DNA of 64,000 nucleotides. Origin: Raphanus sativus. Taxonomy: Eukaryota > Streptophyta > Magnoliopsida > Brassicales > Brassicaceae. The stretch spans positions 4,588,001-4,652,000 of the forward strand of contig NC_079517.1 of assembly GCF_000801105.2 (NCBI RefSeq), given 5' to 3'. A program made the position numbers and the translations under genes. A model generated the notes under the pieces. That model did no database searches. It was not told where the DNA came from and saw only the letters and a list, made by a program, of their open reading frames with translations. Positions 9,714 to 22,699 of this stretch are shown here, in pieces (the stretch's first letter is position 1; every line of letters begins with the position of its first letter).

Positions 9714-12570
9714 TCACTGAACTTCTGAATCTTTAACAAAAGAATAAGTCTTCGAAGGCTTTGGCTTCCTAACGTTGTTCACAACCTTTCTCTCCACTGG
9801 TTGCTCCATCTTAACCTCCCCACTGGTTTTGTAATAAGAATCCAGAATCTGCAATAACGAGCTATCTTTATCATTTTCACTCATCATCATCACCTCCTTC
9901 TTCTTCTTCTTCGGGGTGTCTCTCTCCGAACCAGAATCTTCATCCTCTGAGAGAGATGGTTCATACACTGGAACCTTTCTGGTCATCATCGTCTGGTGGT
10001 TACTCGTTGCTTCAGAAACCGGACCTAGCTCCTCGAACGACGAGTCTGACTCATCTTCTTTAGTAGACTTATTACCACCACTTGTGGAAGGAAAAACGTA
10101 TCCGGATGATATCTTCACTCCAGGCATCACTTGTATCAGCGACTGTAGGTTCTTGTAACCGAGCTTCTCAACGGCTAAATGGTACCCGTACTCCTCCAAG
10201 AAGTCTTTCCTGAAACGAATCAAGCTGTAACCTTCAGGGCTCTTCTCTGTCATCTTCTTTATCAGCTTCTGACAATCAGCGAGAGCGTTGCTCTTGTAAC
10301 CAACGGAAACTCCAGCATGAGCAACGTTCTTGAACTTTTTCTCACCACCGTCTTGTGGTTTTGCACGATCAGAGAATATCGAGGAAGAAGCATGACCGTG
10401 GCTAGTGCTAGAAGAGGGTTTGGTTACGCTGAATGGTGGGGAAGAAGAGGGGTTTTCTTCAATCCATTTCTTGTGTGATATTAACAAGGTAACTAAATGA
10501 AGCATGCTTGACTCGTCGAGCTGTTTAAGGCACGAAGGCCCTTCCCTCTGCAGATTTTTAGCTATCATTTCCCTGACAGGTTGAAAAAAAGAACATAAAC
10601 GTTAGCCAATGGCTAATGCAAGAACCAATTGTAATCAATGTCTGATTCAGTCTTTCCAAGATTAAAAGGAGGAATGTGTAAGAAACCTTGTCCTTGAGTG
10701 AGAAACAACAATGTAGCCTCTTGGAGAATTAATAAAAGATTCAACATCATCCCAGGAAGACTCGTTTGCGAAAATGTCATGTACTTGGACCAGCTCCTGA
10801 GTCTCACTCGAGTCATTGTTTCTTTCCCAGAACTTGAAACTCTTCAGAAGCTGACTGAAAAAGCCTGGACTTGTATTTTTAACACTATTGCCTGCTTCAT
10901 CAGTTCCTGTTTTCACACCCTCAGCAGGAGATTCACCGGCAAAAGAAGGGGAGATTTGGGACATGGAATCAGTTCCCTGACTCGATGATTTTAAGTCTTT
11001 CTTATCCTCAGCCTTGACATCATTAACAACCCCTTCGTCCGTGTCACCACTTCCAGAAGCATTTTTATTTTCTGAGAGATGCTCTGATTCCATCTCTGGT
11101 GAAACAGACCATAGTCTTTTCAGCTTCTGAAAAAAGCCATCTTCCATGGAATCTTCACTTCCCGCAGCTTTGTCATCTGCCTTACCGTCCTCCTTCTGTC
11201 TGACCAGAATAGACTCTTGAGAACTCTCTGGCGCTTTCTCTTCGACATTATTTTTATCATTCTCCTGCTTCTTTCCAAATGAGACATCTCTTCCTTTCCT
11301 TTCAGCAGCAAGCTCGAAATCATTCATCACTTTTGTAGTTGAAGCATTATTAGCAGACACCTTCTCTGTAACCTTCTCATCAACGGCAGTAACCAAGCCA
11401 GGACTTGATTCAACCCGCTTAGGAATCATCGCCTTCTCAGCGCCAACACCACGAACAACAAACAAACCATCACTACCTCTACTAACCTGAAAGACATCAG
11501 GCATGGACTGCAGAAACCGAGGAAAAGACTTATACCCATAGAACTCTTTATCCAACGCCACATTACTCTTAATCAGCTCAGCACGCAGTTCAGAAACAGA
11601 CAACCCCTTGGAGGGAGGAAACAAGCTCAACACCATACGAATCTTATCAACAACCTCTTCTCTCGGGACAAGACGAGCCTTAACAGAACTCGAACTAAAC
11701 TCAGATACTACTTCTTCAGTAGTAGTTGCAAAAGGGTCAAGAAGAGGAACCCTATAGTGACCATACCAAGAGTTATAAGGACCATCAGGAGGCTGGTTAA
11801 AGTACTTAGCAGTAACAACGCCATCTCCTCTAACCAAACCTTCCCAGTCCCACATAATCGAAGCAGCGCTACAAAGAACACCAGGAGGAGGAGGAGCAGA
11901 TGAGGAGGACTTACTCGAAAGCAAAACGTTGTAGTTACTCATCCTCAACCTGTGCAACACGCTAGCAAACCCTTCGTCGTTGGAGATAAGAAAGACGTGA
12001 GCTGGAGGTGGATTCTGAGAAACCCAACACATGAGATCTGTAATCAGAGACCTATCCGCACTGTTCTTCCCACCTGGAGAGAGATAGAGAGATAATTAAA
12101 AAAAAAAAGATCAAAACTTTTTTTTTCCTTAAAAACAAAAGATTAAACTTTTTTCTCATGAAACCTTGAGGGACGTGAGTTAGAGAGATTCCGGTGGAGG
12201 AGAGAGCTTCTTGGTTCGATCTAGGGAGGTTGAGGACGTCTCCGAAGGCCGTGATTGAGATCGGACCTTTGATTCCGCTGTTTCTGATAGCTCCGGTGAT
12301 GGAGTGAGCTAGCTTGAAGACGTTGGCGGTCGCCGGGAGGTTGCATTTGTCCAAGTCCCACCACACGGCGACTCTGACGGATCGGGAGTCTTCGTCGTGG
12401 TGGTGACGCCGAGAGGAGGAGGAAGAAGAAGAAGAGAGGCTGGAGGCGGAGCTAGTGGCGGCGGTGGAAAATGAATTAGAGAGGGCGATGGATCGACGGG
12501 GGTATAGAGCGGTGGAGGAAGAGAAGAGACGGAAGAGAAGGGACTTTGACGGTAGTGGTCGCAATTTCAT
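9714..12570 (-). CDS. NYN-domain and LOTUS/OST-HTH domain protein (MARF1-like putative RNase)
   Basis: Three exons (12570-12165, 12073-10687, 10572-9714) give 883 residues. The first 57 residues are rich in Ser and Arg and lack acidic residues, like a mitochondrial presequence. Residues about 65-205 form a NYN (PIN-like) nuclease fold starting RVAVWWDLDKCNLP, with candidate metal ligands D72 and D74 and a later FLISNDEGF. Two LOTUS/OST-HTH RNA-binding domains follow, at about 275-345 (from VVDKIRMVLSLF) and 695-765 (ending LGYKNLQSLIQVMPGV). An acidic, disordered linker lies between them. This is the architecture of animal MARF1/limkain-b1, so RNA binding and possibly cleavage is inferred. 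Colinear with AT5G09840. Its start codon is 248 bp from that of the divergent BOLA2 gene. Confidence 0.9.
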
Positions 12571-12818
12571 GATGGTCGGAGAAGTGAATAGAACTCTCGG
12601 AGAGGGTTTTAGGAGGGAGTGAGGAGGGAGACGAAGAAATTAAGGAAAGGAGTGCTTAAACCCTATTTTCTATCCGTCGTAAACCAAAATCGAATCCTAA
12701 CTGAAACTTAAACCGAGCTTAACCGAATTTAAACTAAACCACTATTCTAATTTGATAAGATGCAATTAGGGTTGTGAGACATTCATTGTATTCGCAGCAA
12801 TAGAGAGAGAGAGAGAGG
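12571..12818. promoter_or_regulatory. Shared divergent promoter, NYN/LOTUS gene and BOLA2
   Basis: Only 248 bp separate the two start codons, so both leaders and promoters must share this stretch. A GAGAGAGAGAGAGAG tract sits just upstream of the BOLA2 ATG. Bidirectional promoter activity is inferred from spacing alone. Confidence 0.55.
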
Positions 12819-13687
12819 ATGGTGACTAAGGAACAGGTCGAAGCTTCGCTGACTTCGAAACTCAAGCCTATTCATCTCGTTAGTTTTCTTCTTCTTATTC
12901 TTCCAATTTTGATCTCTTCATTGGTTCTTCTTTCAGTTTTTTTTTTGGTAAAAACTTCTTCTTTCAGTTTTGTCTTCTTCTTTCACTTTTGTCTGTTCAT
13001 ACATATATGTTCTGTTTTTTTCCTTCTATAAATTAATAACTGGATCAGAAGGATATTCTTAGTCCTATGTTGTCTCTTGGTTTCTTAATTCATGGTGGTG
13101 GTAATATGTTTTGTCAGCTTCTTGAGATGGTTTTCTGCTATGAAACATAAGATTATAAAAAGTGTTTGTTTAATTTGATATGAACTCATGATATATGAAT
13201 AACTTAGGACTTGTTTGTCAATTTCAAGCTCAGAACTAAATGGGTTATATATATAAGGGAGTGTATTAATTTTTTTACCTTACAACGTCTGAAGATTGGA
13301 GTTGAGTTGTAAAGGTTTATCTTCTTTTCGAGTTTTCTTAACTGATATTGTCTCATTTTACCTTGTACCAGGAAGTCACTGACATATCTGGAGGGTAAGT
13401 ATAGGATTTCCCAGTATCAAACATCCTTAATTCTCTGGCTTAAGGAATAAATCTCTGGTTCAAGGTAAATGTTTTGTTTTTGCAGTTGCGGTTCGAGTTT
13501 TGAAGTTGAGGTTGTATCTGAGCAATTCGAAGGGAAGAGATTGCTAGAGAGACACCGTATGGTGAATGCTGCACTTGAAGAAGAAATGAAGGAGATTCAT
13601 GCTCTTTCTATTAAGAAAGCTCAGACTCCACAACAATGGAAGCCGTCACAAGACTCTTCTTCTACTACTCAAGCCAAAGATGCTTGA
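12819..13687 (+). CDS. BOLA2: BolA-like protein 2
   Basis: Three exons (12819-12878, 13372-13394, 13486-13687) encode 94 residues covering a complete BolA fold. BolA proteins pair with monothiol glutaredoxins around a [2Fe-2S] cluster; the Arabidopsis orthologue AT5G09830 is cytosolic/nuclear and partners GRXS17. Seen here: the N-terminal helix (MVTKEQVEASL), the conserved DISGGCGSSFEVEVVSEQF strand-loop with one Cys at residue 30, and the RLLERHRMVNAAL helix with the invariant RH segment. There is no targeting peptide, which agrees with the cytosolic paralogue. Exon 2 is only 23 nt. Intron 1 carries a micro-insertion (12925-12971). Confidence 0.94.
12925..12971. repeat. Micro-insertion in BOLA2 intron 1 with 16 bp direct repeats
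   Basis: TTCTTCTTTCAGTTTT is present perfectly at 12925-12940 and 12956-12971. Between them is a 15 nt insert, TTTTTTGGTAAAAAC. Confidence 0.7.
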
Positions 13688-14319
13688 AAACTCTGTTTTT
13701 TTAAGGCCTTGTGAGAAAAGAACAAGAGAATGGCTATGTTTGATACTTTTTACTTGCAAATCTACAAGACTATTTTTATGCTTTCTTCTTGTAAAACGGT
13801 TTCAGTTGGGCTCGGATGAGTTTAACAGTACTATTGGATATCCATAACTTCAGTTTATGAATTAGCATATACTATTACACTGGCTTCTTTTGCCCAAAGC
13901 CCATTGGTGAAGACAAGGTTTTTGGAATATTTCGATAAGGCATTACAAAGGTGTAACATTAAAGTTAGAGACTATAGAGAAAGTCTATGATTGCCAGACA
14001 ACTAATCGATTTTGTGTGTGTGTATGAGTTGTTCAGTCGTTTTATTCCGAAGTATCGATTAAAGCTGTTGGGTGATTTGGTTGGACCGACCATTTCAACA
14101 ATTTCAAATGGTGGGGACAAAATAACTATAAATCGGTAGGAAGACAAACCGATTGTGACGTTTTAGACATTTTTGTGATTAGTAAAGAAATATTTTTAGA
14201 AAAATCCAAAAGCTTAACCAATAATATACGCATTTCCTCCAATAAAAACGATGGCTAACGTAGCAATCTTGGTTGAAACGACATTTTTAGTTGTTACAAA
14301 AGTCGACAGGAGGATGATG
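13688..14319. other. BOLA2 3' region and spacer
   Basis: Includes the BOLA2 3' untranslated region. In Arabidopsis a fibrillin gene (AT5G09820) would be expected between BOLA2 and ACT7; I see no trace of it here. Confidence 0.5.
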
Positions 14320-15175
14320 CGTGCTTCCACCTAAGCATGAGCATTCGGAGTCCCAATCGGGTTTCGGTTTTATCCAATCGGGTTTCGGTTATTTGGGTTT
14401 ATCAAAATCATCCCATTCGGATTATTTACAAATTAGGTTCGGGACCGGTTCGGGTTCTATTGGGTTCGGGTCGGGGTTAATAAATCTTCCAAGAACCGGT
14501 ACAACTCAATGTACTTTCGGATTTGGGTCCCAATCGGGTCTTCGGTTTAAAAATATCTAATTTTTACATACTTTGTAACCAAAACATAAGAAAATTCGGT
14601 TCTTCGGGTTTGAAATACTTAATTTGTAACTTTTTGTAACCAAAATATAAGTAAAATCAATTTAAAAATAAGAAATGAGTATCAACCGTGATCATTTAAA
14701 ATCAAACAAAAAAGAAACATATTTATTGATAAAAAGAAAACCAAATAAACGAAAGCAGAAAACGAAAACCACGTTCTCATGAAATGATAAATATTGTTTA
14801 GTGAAAACAAAATCTAAATCTAAATATTTCAAGATCCAATAACCACATTTAACCATCAATCTTCATGTAATAGTACCACCAACTTTCATATAATAGATAA
14901 GTATTTTAAATATTCAATATATATTAATGTATTTTGAATATATATTAGGAATTGAGATCATATTTGGTACAAGATCTTTTTGAATTTTGAATGTTTCAGA
15001 TTCTATCGGATATCCATTTAGATTCTGGTTCGGTTCGGATAATACCCATAACCCGTAATACCATAAAACAAGATCCATTCGGTTTTTATGTCGGGTTTGG
15101 ATCAGTTCGGATTCTTTTTTATCGGATCGGATTCGGTTCAGATTTTCGGATTCGGTTTATTTGCCCAGCCCTACT
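14320..15175. repeat. Unclassified crucifer repeat rich in TTCGGG/CCGAA
   Basis: Two blocks (14330-14560 and 14990-15175) of imperfect TCGGGTTCGGGT-type motifs flank an AT-rich core; the right end reads GCCCAGCCCTA. A related repeat lies at 58993-59632. The blocks translate to Gly/Phe/Ser-rich nonsense. Probably a non-autonomous transposon, but no terminal repeats or target duplication could be fixed. Confidence 0.5.
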
Positions 15176-15566
15176 TCCACCGCTGTTTAACGTTGGAAAG
15201 AAGCGGTTCTGTGAATTTTCACATTCAATCCATTGTGAACATTCGTTATGGTTTAAATCACAATTTGATACAAAATTGTGTCTGACACAAATAGAGTCTC
15301 AGTGACGAACAAAAAACGATCAAAACATCGACCAAATAGAATACGATATTTTTTTTTTGCTTAATAAGGACAAAAAAACCAGCATCATCACAAGCATCCT
15401 AAAGAGAAAATAATAAACAGAGGTAAAACTAAAGTACACAGACTCAAGAGAAGGTTTTTAAAAAGAGACCCACGAAAACAACAACCACATAACAACAGAT
15501 AGTTTCACTTCCCATCTCAACTTCGGGAAATAGATTTGTAAAACAACACTCACCACAAGAAACCAC

Positions 15567-16965
<1,399 letters not shown>

Positions 16966-17600
16966 CTTTCACTAAGCAACAGAAAATGAAACTGAGTCGA
17001 TCAAATAAAAGCTATTCCCTAAGAGCTAACTCGTCATGTAAACAACAACAACACTGACTACATGCCTAAGAATCACATCAAAACCGTTTTCAAACAACAA
17101 CAACCACACTGAATATTCACGATTTGATTAAAATCAAGCATGGAGTTTAGTGAAACTTCATAGATCTCAAAGAGAAAACAACAGTCGATAAACACCGAGG
17201 CCGTTACAGATCGATGTATACAACTAAAGCATGAAATCATCCACAGATCTAACGCCTAAGCCTTAAGAAACCAACGATTGATTTAGATAGATCCAGCCAG
17301 CAGCGATTGAATCAAGCATGAAACAAAGATATGATGAAACAACTTTCACATAAAACTCAAACGCATGCTTGACAGATCTAGCAAATCAGCATCGCTAAAC
17401 AGCAATAACCAAAAGGAAATCGATCGGTGAGTGGAAAAAAAGAAAAGCAGATCTAAAGCTCACCTTGGAACGAAGAAGAAGATGATTCGAGAAGCAGCGA
17501 AAGAGAGAGATGGAAGCAGAAACAAACAACAGCGGCCAGCAGCTCGTGAGTAAAGTGAAACTAAGAGTATATATTGTGCGAATATATAGCTAGGATTTTC
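16966..17600 (-). promoter_or_regulatory. ACT7 promoter core, leader exon and 492 bp leader intron
   Basis: A leader intron runs from 17463 (CCAAG/GTGAG donor) to 16972 (TTAG/TGAAAG acceptor), six bases before the ATG. Plant actin leader introns are known to boost expression. A TATA box (CTATATATT) lies at 17589-17581 on the minus strand, which puts the transcription start near 17550. Confidence 0.75.
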
Positions 17601-18514
17601 CCTTCTTCTCACTCTTTCGTTTTTTTATTTATTTTTATTATTCTCTAAATTAATTGAAATTAATTTAAGAAGAAAAAAATGAGCTATGCTGACCTGGCTT
17701 GACTCTTGTTTTTACTTCACCGACGCCTTGTACGTCACCGTTAGATTGTTTAATATTTGATCTCAGCCGTTGATTTGCGATTCACTTCAAATAAATTAGC
17801 CCGCGAGCCGTGCCTGATCGTTACGGCTTGGCTAAGGCTCAGCTGTTGTGGTTTTCGACAGCGTTCAAATTTTATTCTCGATGATTGCATAAACTTAGCA
17901 ATAATTTAAATTTAAATGTTGCTGACAGAAGACCTATGTGGTTTTTCCCGTGACTGTTTTTGAATATCTATCGAATTTTAAATTTGTATCATTTATGTTT
18001 ATTTTATTAAGTTTTCGTCTTTGAATAGTATTTGTATCAGAATGTGGCATGCAGGCAAGCTATAAAATAAAGAGAGGTGCCAAAATATGACGGAAGCTTT
18101 TTACAAGTGTTGCCTCTGAATGTTGTATTCGGCGCCTATGCTGTATACCATGTGAGAAGGCAAAGAATTTGTTAGCAGTATGGTCTCACACTATGTCCTG
18201 TCTACATATACTATTCGCTTATTTGGTAGTCATGTCCAAAGTTAAACTAGTTCTATATTCCAAATTCTAATCAGCTTTTGGAATCATTTAATTTACAATA
18301 AAACTAATCTTTTTGAAAATAAAGTTCTTGCCCCATGTTGGAAGCATGTGCTTAATGCTTATTATACCCTTTGCCAGATGAACAAAAAAAAAAGCTGGAA
18401 AGTGGTCTCGTTTGGTTGGATGCTTAAATAATCAAAATAGTTTTGGGACGTTTCTGATTTATAATTCCACATTTAGTCTCTTAACACTTTTGGTAGATTA
18501 AAATATGTAATCTA
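17601..18514. other. ACT7 upstream region
   Basis: Distal promoter and AT-rich spacer. No gene recognised. Confidence 0.45.
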
Positions 18515-19268
18515 CTAGGTGTTTTGCCCGCACATGCGGGCATAAATTTCTTATAAATACTTATTAGTTTATGTCTTATTAATATAAAATTAGTATAATA
18601 AATTATTATTTATGTTTTTAAATAATTAAATCAAACATCAAAATATTTATATATGTCAAATACTTTTAATCAAAATATATACTTATTATTGTGTTAAGTT
18701 TTTTTAAAACACTCATATCTTAGAGATAGTTTAGAAAATATATTTATATTTTTATGTTGACTAATATTTAATAATAAATTGTTTTGTATCTCAATTTTTC
18801 TTTTAACTTTTATAATAAAAATATTGTTTTCAGATAGGCACAAAAAAGAATATATATAGAAGAATTATCTTTTTTATAGTTCTAAAATATTTTTTTGTAA
18901 TCAATTATTTAATACAGCATATAGCATATAAACTTTATATCATTAAAATAAATTAGTGAATAGTTAGAAACTAATAATAAATTAATAACCTATCTAAAAG
19001 TCTAAAACCTAATAAAAATATGACAAATAAGAAAAGCTAATATAACATATAAATTTAATATTAATAAAATAAAATTCGTTTTTATTTATATAGAATATTC
19101 ATCAGGCTATTATTTAAATTAATTATTTAGTAACACAGCTCAAAACAAATAATACATCAATGATAATTTAGCTTAAACTTAATAAGAATATGACAAATAA
19201 GCAAAATTAACTAAAATCATGGAGAACATGACAACTAAGCAAATTTACTTCATAAATAATAGTATAGA
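18515..19268 (-). mobile_element. Second non-autonomous Helitron
   Basis: Read on the minus strand it starts TCTATACTATTATTTATGAA (from 19268, after A) and ends with the hairpin TGCCCGCA-CA-TGCGGGCA (18542-18525) followed by CTAG (18518-18515) and T. The 754 bp body is very AT-rich and non-coding. Its termini differ from those of the Helitron at 8592-9382, so it belongs to another subfamily. Confidence 0.85.
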
Positions 19269-19489
19269 TAACTGTGTTTGAGCAGAGATGTAAAAAGATA
19301 AATTTAAAGGGAAGCCAAAGCCGTCATCATTTGTAAATTGTAAGTTGCATTCCAAGGAAAGATAAGTTGAGCGACCATTCTTCCCACTTCCACTTTTACA
19401 GTGATTGCATACTTTGAATTGCATCTTATTCTAATATTCTTATCTATAGATAGACCGGAAACGATCATTTAATATTCAATGGGGATATA

Positions 19490-20520
19490 TTCAATTCACA
19501 CATGACTTACAGTATATCACTGTACAAAAAAATATATTTAAATTTTCAAAATTTTCAAATAACATAGTATTTATTGTTTATTTTTTTGGCGAAATCATAC
19601 ATCAGTCACCACATCAACTATCATGTCATCTAATATTACTCACATGGATGTCACGTCACCTAATTTTGCTCACGTGGATGTTACATCAGCTGATTTTAAT
19701 GACGAAGATAACACACATATAATTTTTTTTTTTAAAAAAAAACAATCCTTTAATAAAAATAAAATTTTAGAAAATGTAAATTTATAGATTTTTATATTTA
19801 TAAAAAATTTAAAAATAATTAGAAGATAATTTTTTTAATGAGAAATATATTTATAAATCTTATATGCTAAATTTTGCATTATTAATTTTTAAATGCGGCA
19901 TTCGGGTACTTGTTAGGTTCATGTCAATTTTTCAGATTTTGATTCTATCTTGTAACACGTCGTAAGACCTATACTAATATTTTTGTAAGAATAAATCAGG
20001 ATTGGATATAACACGGCATGTTTAGGTCGGTTCTTCATTACATCTTAGAATTCATAAAATAACCATATATCGTTCAGATTTAGATTATATCGGATCGAAT
20101 TAGGATAATCCGAAGTAAAAACTAAAATTTTAAAAAAAATCAGAAGAAGTATATTCTTACGAAGCAACAATAACATTAAATTTGAATCATTACAACATAT
20201 ACATATAACTTTTATAAAGATGATATTGTGACAGGATCGAAAAATTTAGAAAATATTTTTATATGAGATTAAAATTTTATTATTTAATTATTTTTTGTTA
20301 ATTTTACTAATAATATAAATTTATAAAATTTTACATTAAAAAAAATTATAAAACAATTATTTTATGTTTTTAGATTTTTTTTTGTCTTTTGTAAACGTAA
20401 TACTTTTCGTCAGCAAAAGATTAAAAAAATATATATGTTATTTGGAATTTTGAAAATTTAGATATATTTATTCACAGTGATATAGATCGGGCATAAATCC
20501 AGCATATCAGATGACTGTTG
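19490..20520. mobile_element. Probable long-TIR DNA transposon, about 1 kb
   Basis: TATATCACTGT, then A/T-rich text and ATTTTCAAATAACATA (19513-19567), returns inverted as TATGTTATTTGGAATTTTGA...ACAGTGATATA (20435-20486). This gives inverted repeats of about 50 bp around a non-coding AT-rich core. A degenerate direct repeat (TCACGTGGATGTTACATCA type) fills 19600-19700. The exact termini and the target duplication were not resolved; a Mutator-like element is the best guess. Confidence 0.5.
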
Positions 20521-20713
20521 ACAAAAAAAAAAAAAAAAAACATGAAAAAATCATATTCAATCAAACTTTGTTATGGGTTCGTCAAAATAAACAGGCCGAA
20601 TTGTAAAGGACTTAAAAGAAGATGATCAATGCCGAGAAAAGCAGATTATTAATAATATATTTGGGCTTAGATATGTAGGATGTAGTAAATCTAGCCCAAT
20701 TAGTAACATTAAG

Positions 20714-20765
20714 ACCCAATGATCCATCCCATCATTCTTTTTTTGGTCAAACCCAGTGATCTATC
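20714..20765. repeat. Diverged micro-insertion
   Basis: ACCCAATGATCCATC (20714-20728) and ACCCAGTGATCTATC (20751-20765) match at 13 of 15 positions. They flank a 22 nt insert that ends in a T run plus GGTCAA, an older member of the micro-insertion group. Confidence 0.5.
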
Positions 20766-21073
20766 TATCTTCACGAATTATCTCAGGTTCTTGTCCAAGT
20801 TGGAATTTTGCAACTCATTAGCTATTTACCAAGTAGTTGTGTATAAGTGATTTGACCAGAGAATAAACGTTTTGATCTTTTGTAACCTAGTTTAGCTTCA
20901 AACATTAGAATGTACAGTCTATTGTTCAATACCCCATGCTGAAATGAGATATGATCTAATGAAATATATATTATGTGAATAGTGTTCAGGGAAAATACTT
21001 TGAATCCGAAAACATCACATCCAGACACATGTTTTGTGTGGTTTGCAGCACCACTATTTTGTTTGTTTGTTTA

Positions 21074-21439
21074 GAGCATGTTTATCGGTAATTTATTGAC
21101 ACAAGTTCTTAAGACTAAAACAGCTAAAATAATGAAAAATTAGAAATTGAAAATTGAAAAGTTCTTAGAGCAGTTCTGATATATGTTGAAAGAAGTTCTA
21201 ACAATTAAAAGTAAAACAAAAAAAGTAAGAAAAATATGAGAAAGAAGCATGAAAGGTTCTTGTTTGGACATTTTAAAAATTCGTTTACACCATAAAGTAA
21301 CCGATTGAGTTGCTCTTGCCTAAACATTTTTAAGAACCGGCTCCAACACTAACACACATATTAAATATATTAGTATAATATTAATATCTTTTTTCTCTTT
21401 TAGAATCCTTCACATGTTCTTATCGATGGGCATATGCTC
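21074..21439. mobile_element. PIF/Harbinger-type MITE
   Basis: Begins GAGCATGTTTATCGGTAA and ends inverted as TTCTTATCGATGGGCATATGCTC, with a TTA duplication on each side (21071-21073, 21440-21442). 366 bp, no coding capacity. The GAGCATG ends and the 3 bp TTA/TAA target are typical of Tourist/Harbinger MITEs. Confidence 0.8.
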
Positions 21440-21528
21440 TTAAGCTAATTGTAGTCGGGTTTTTATTTAAGAAGGTTGTCAGAGTTTGACGGTGACTCGT
21501 TGGAATATATCAGAACAATCTTATTGGA

Positions 21529-21685
21529 GGTATCTAGTTCAGAGATTATAAAAATATATAAATGTATATATTATATATGTGTATGTAATTACGAGTTTCT
21601 AAACTTTAGAACTATGTAATTAAATACACATATATATTGTATACACATACATTAATATATTTTTAGAACCTCTGTACTGGATACC
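21529..21685. mobile_element. Small palindromic MITE-like element
   Basis: The left arm starts GGTATCTAGTTCAGAG and the right arm returns as CTCTGTACTGGATACC. The arms pair over most of the 157 bp, so the unit would fold into one long hairpin. The target duplication is unclear, so the superfamily is left open. Confidence 0.6.
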
Positions 21686-21689
21686 TAAT

Positions 21690-22490
21690 GGAGGTGGGAT
21701 TTTCACATGATCTCAAAGTGCTCAGATGTCAATCAAATATATTTTTAACTCGCAGATGGTATAATCATAAATAAGCAATGTCCGTGAATATTTTCATTTG
21801 TTTTCTACATATATATAAATAACTCGTTGTTCTATTTTTTGTAACATGATTAATAACTCGTTGTTCTTGTAACCGGATAAATATTAGATTACATAAAGAC
21901 TAAGCCGATTCCAAAGCGTAAAAACATAAAACATATATGGATACAGACTACATATCCATGTTTTCAATATATACTAATATCATTACAGTTCGAATAAATC
22001 AAACGACCAATAATGTCGAATCATTGATCAAAATGTCGAGTTTTTTTGGTAGGAATATGTTTGTCGACGCATGCATATAGTAAGTATATAACAATAATTC
22101 CATTAATACATTTTCTTTTGTAACATGCAATTTCCATAAATACATGTGATCCGAAATAAGCGAGGGTTGAGAGCCCTCTCTATCCAGGCGGGGTACACCG
22201 CACGTGGACAGGGGTACACACGTATGCACGAACACATCACATGCCGCAAATCCAACTTAATATACACTCTAGCATTTTTCACACCGTATAAGCCAATTTT
22301 GCTTATTAATTTATTCATTGGCACACGCATGCTTTGATTAATACAGCTGCAGGTCACCAAGTTATAGTATCTACAACAAGACGTCCAATACCAAACAAGA
22401 GATGCAAGCCATGTACCAGTAAGTACTGATACTTTATACAATCTTGTAAGACCAGGGCAGCGAGTCACTGACGTTATGTAAGAAAAAGAC
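21690..22490. other. Intergenic DNA
   Basis: AT-rich with a GC-rich patch near 22160-22240. No feature could be supported. Confidence 0.4.
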
Positions 22491-22501
22491 AAGTTCCATT
22501 T

Positions 22502-22685
22502 AACCAAGTCCTCTTGGCCCAGTGGTGAAGGAGTACCCGTTCCTCGAAGCAACGTGTCCCCGCCCTGGGTTCGAGTGCACTTGGCCACCGAGCTTGAAAA
22601 TGGTATCTCGGGCCTCAGGACCGCCTTCGGGTGGATAGTCGGTCGGCCAAATTCCGAACCGGAGACCTGATTAAAAAAAAAAAAA
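22502..22685 (+). mobile_element. tRNA-derived SINE
   Basis: An RNA polymerase III box A (TGGCCCAGTGG, about 22515) and box B (GGGTTCGAGTGC, about 22568) sit in a tRNA-like head, followed by a tRNA-unrelated body and an A15 tail. A perfect 11 bp target duplication AAGTTCCATTT flanks it (22491-22501 and 22686-22696). The intact boxes and perfect duplication point to a recent insertion. Confidence 0.92.
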
Positions 22686-22699
22686 AAGTTCCATTTTGG

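Noticed and set aside
14321..14560. Gly/Phe/Ser-rich frame resembling a structural protein
   Set aside because: It is the translation of degenerate TTCGGG repeats; the same happens at 14991-15305.
22103..22588. A 161-residue minus-strand frame
   Set aside because: It overlaps the SINE antisense and shows no domain or codon pattern of a gene.
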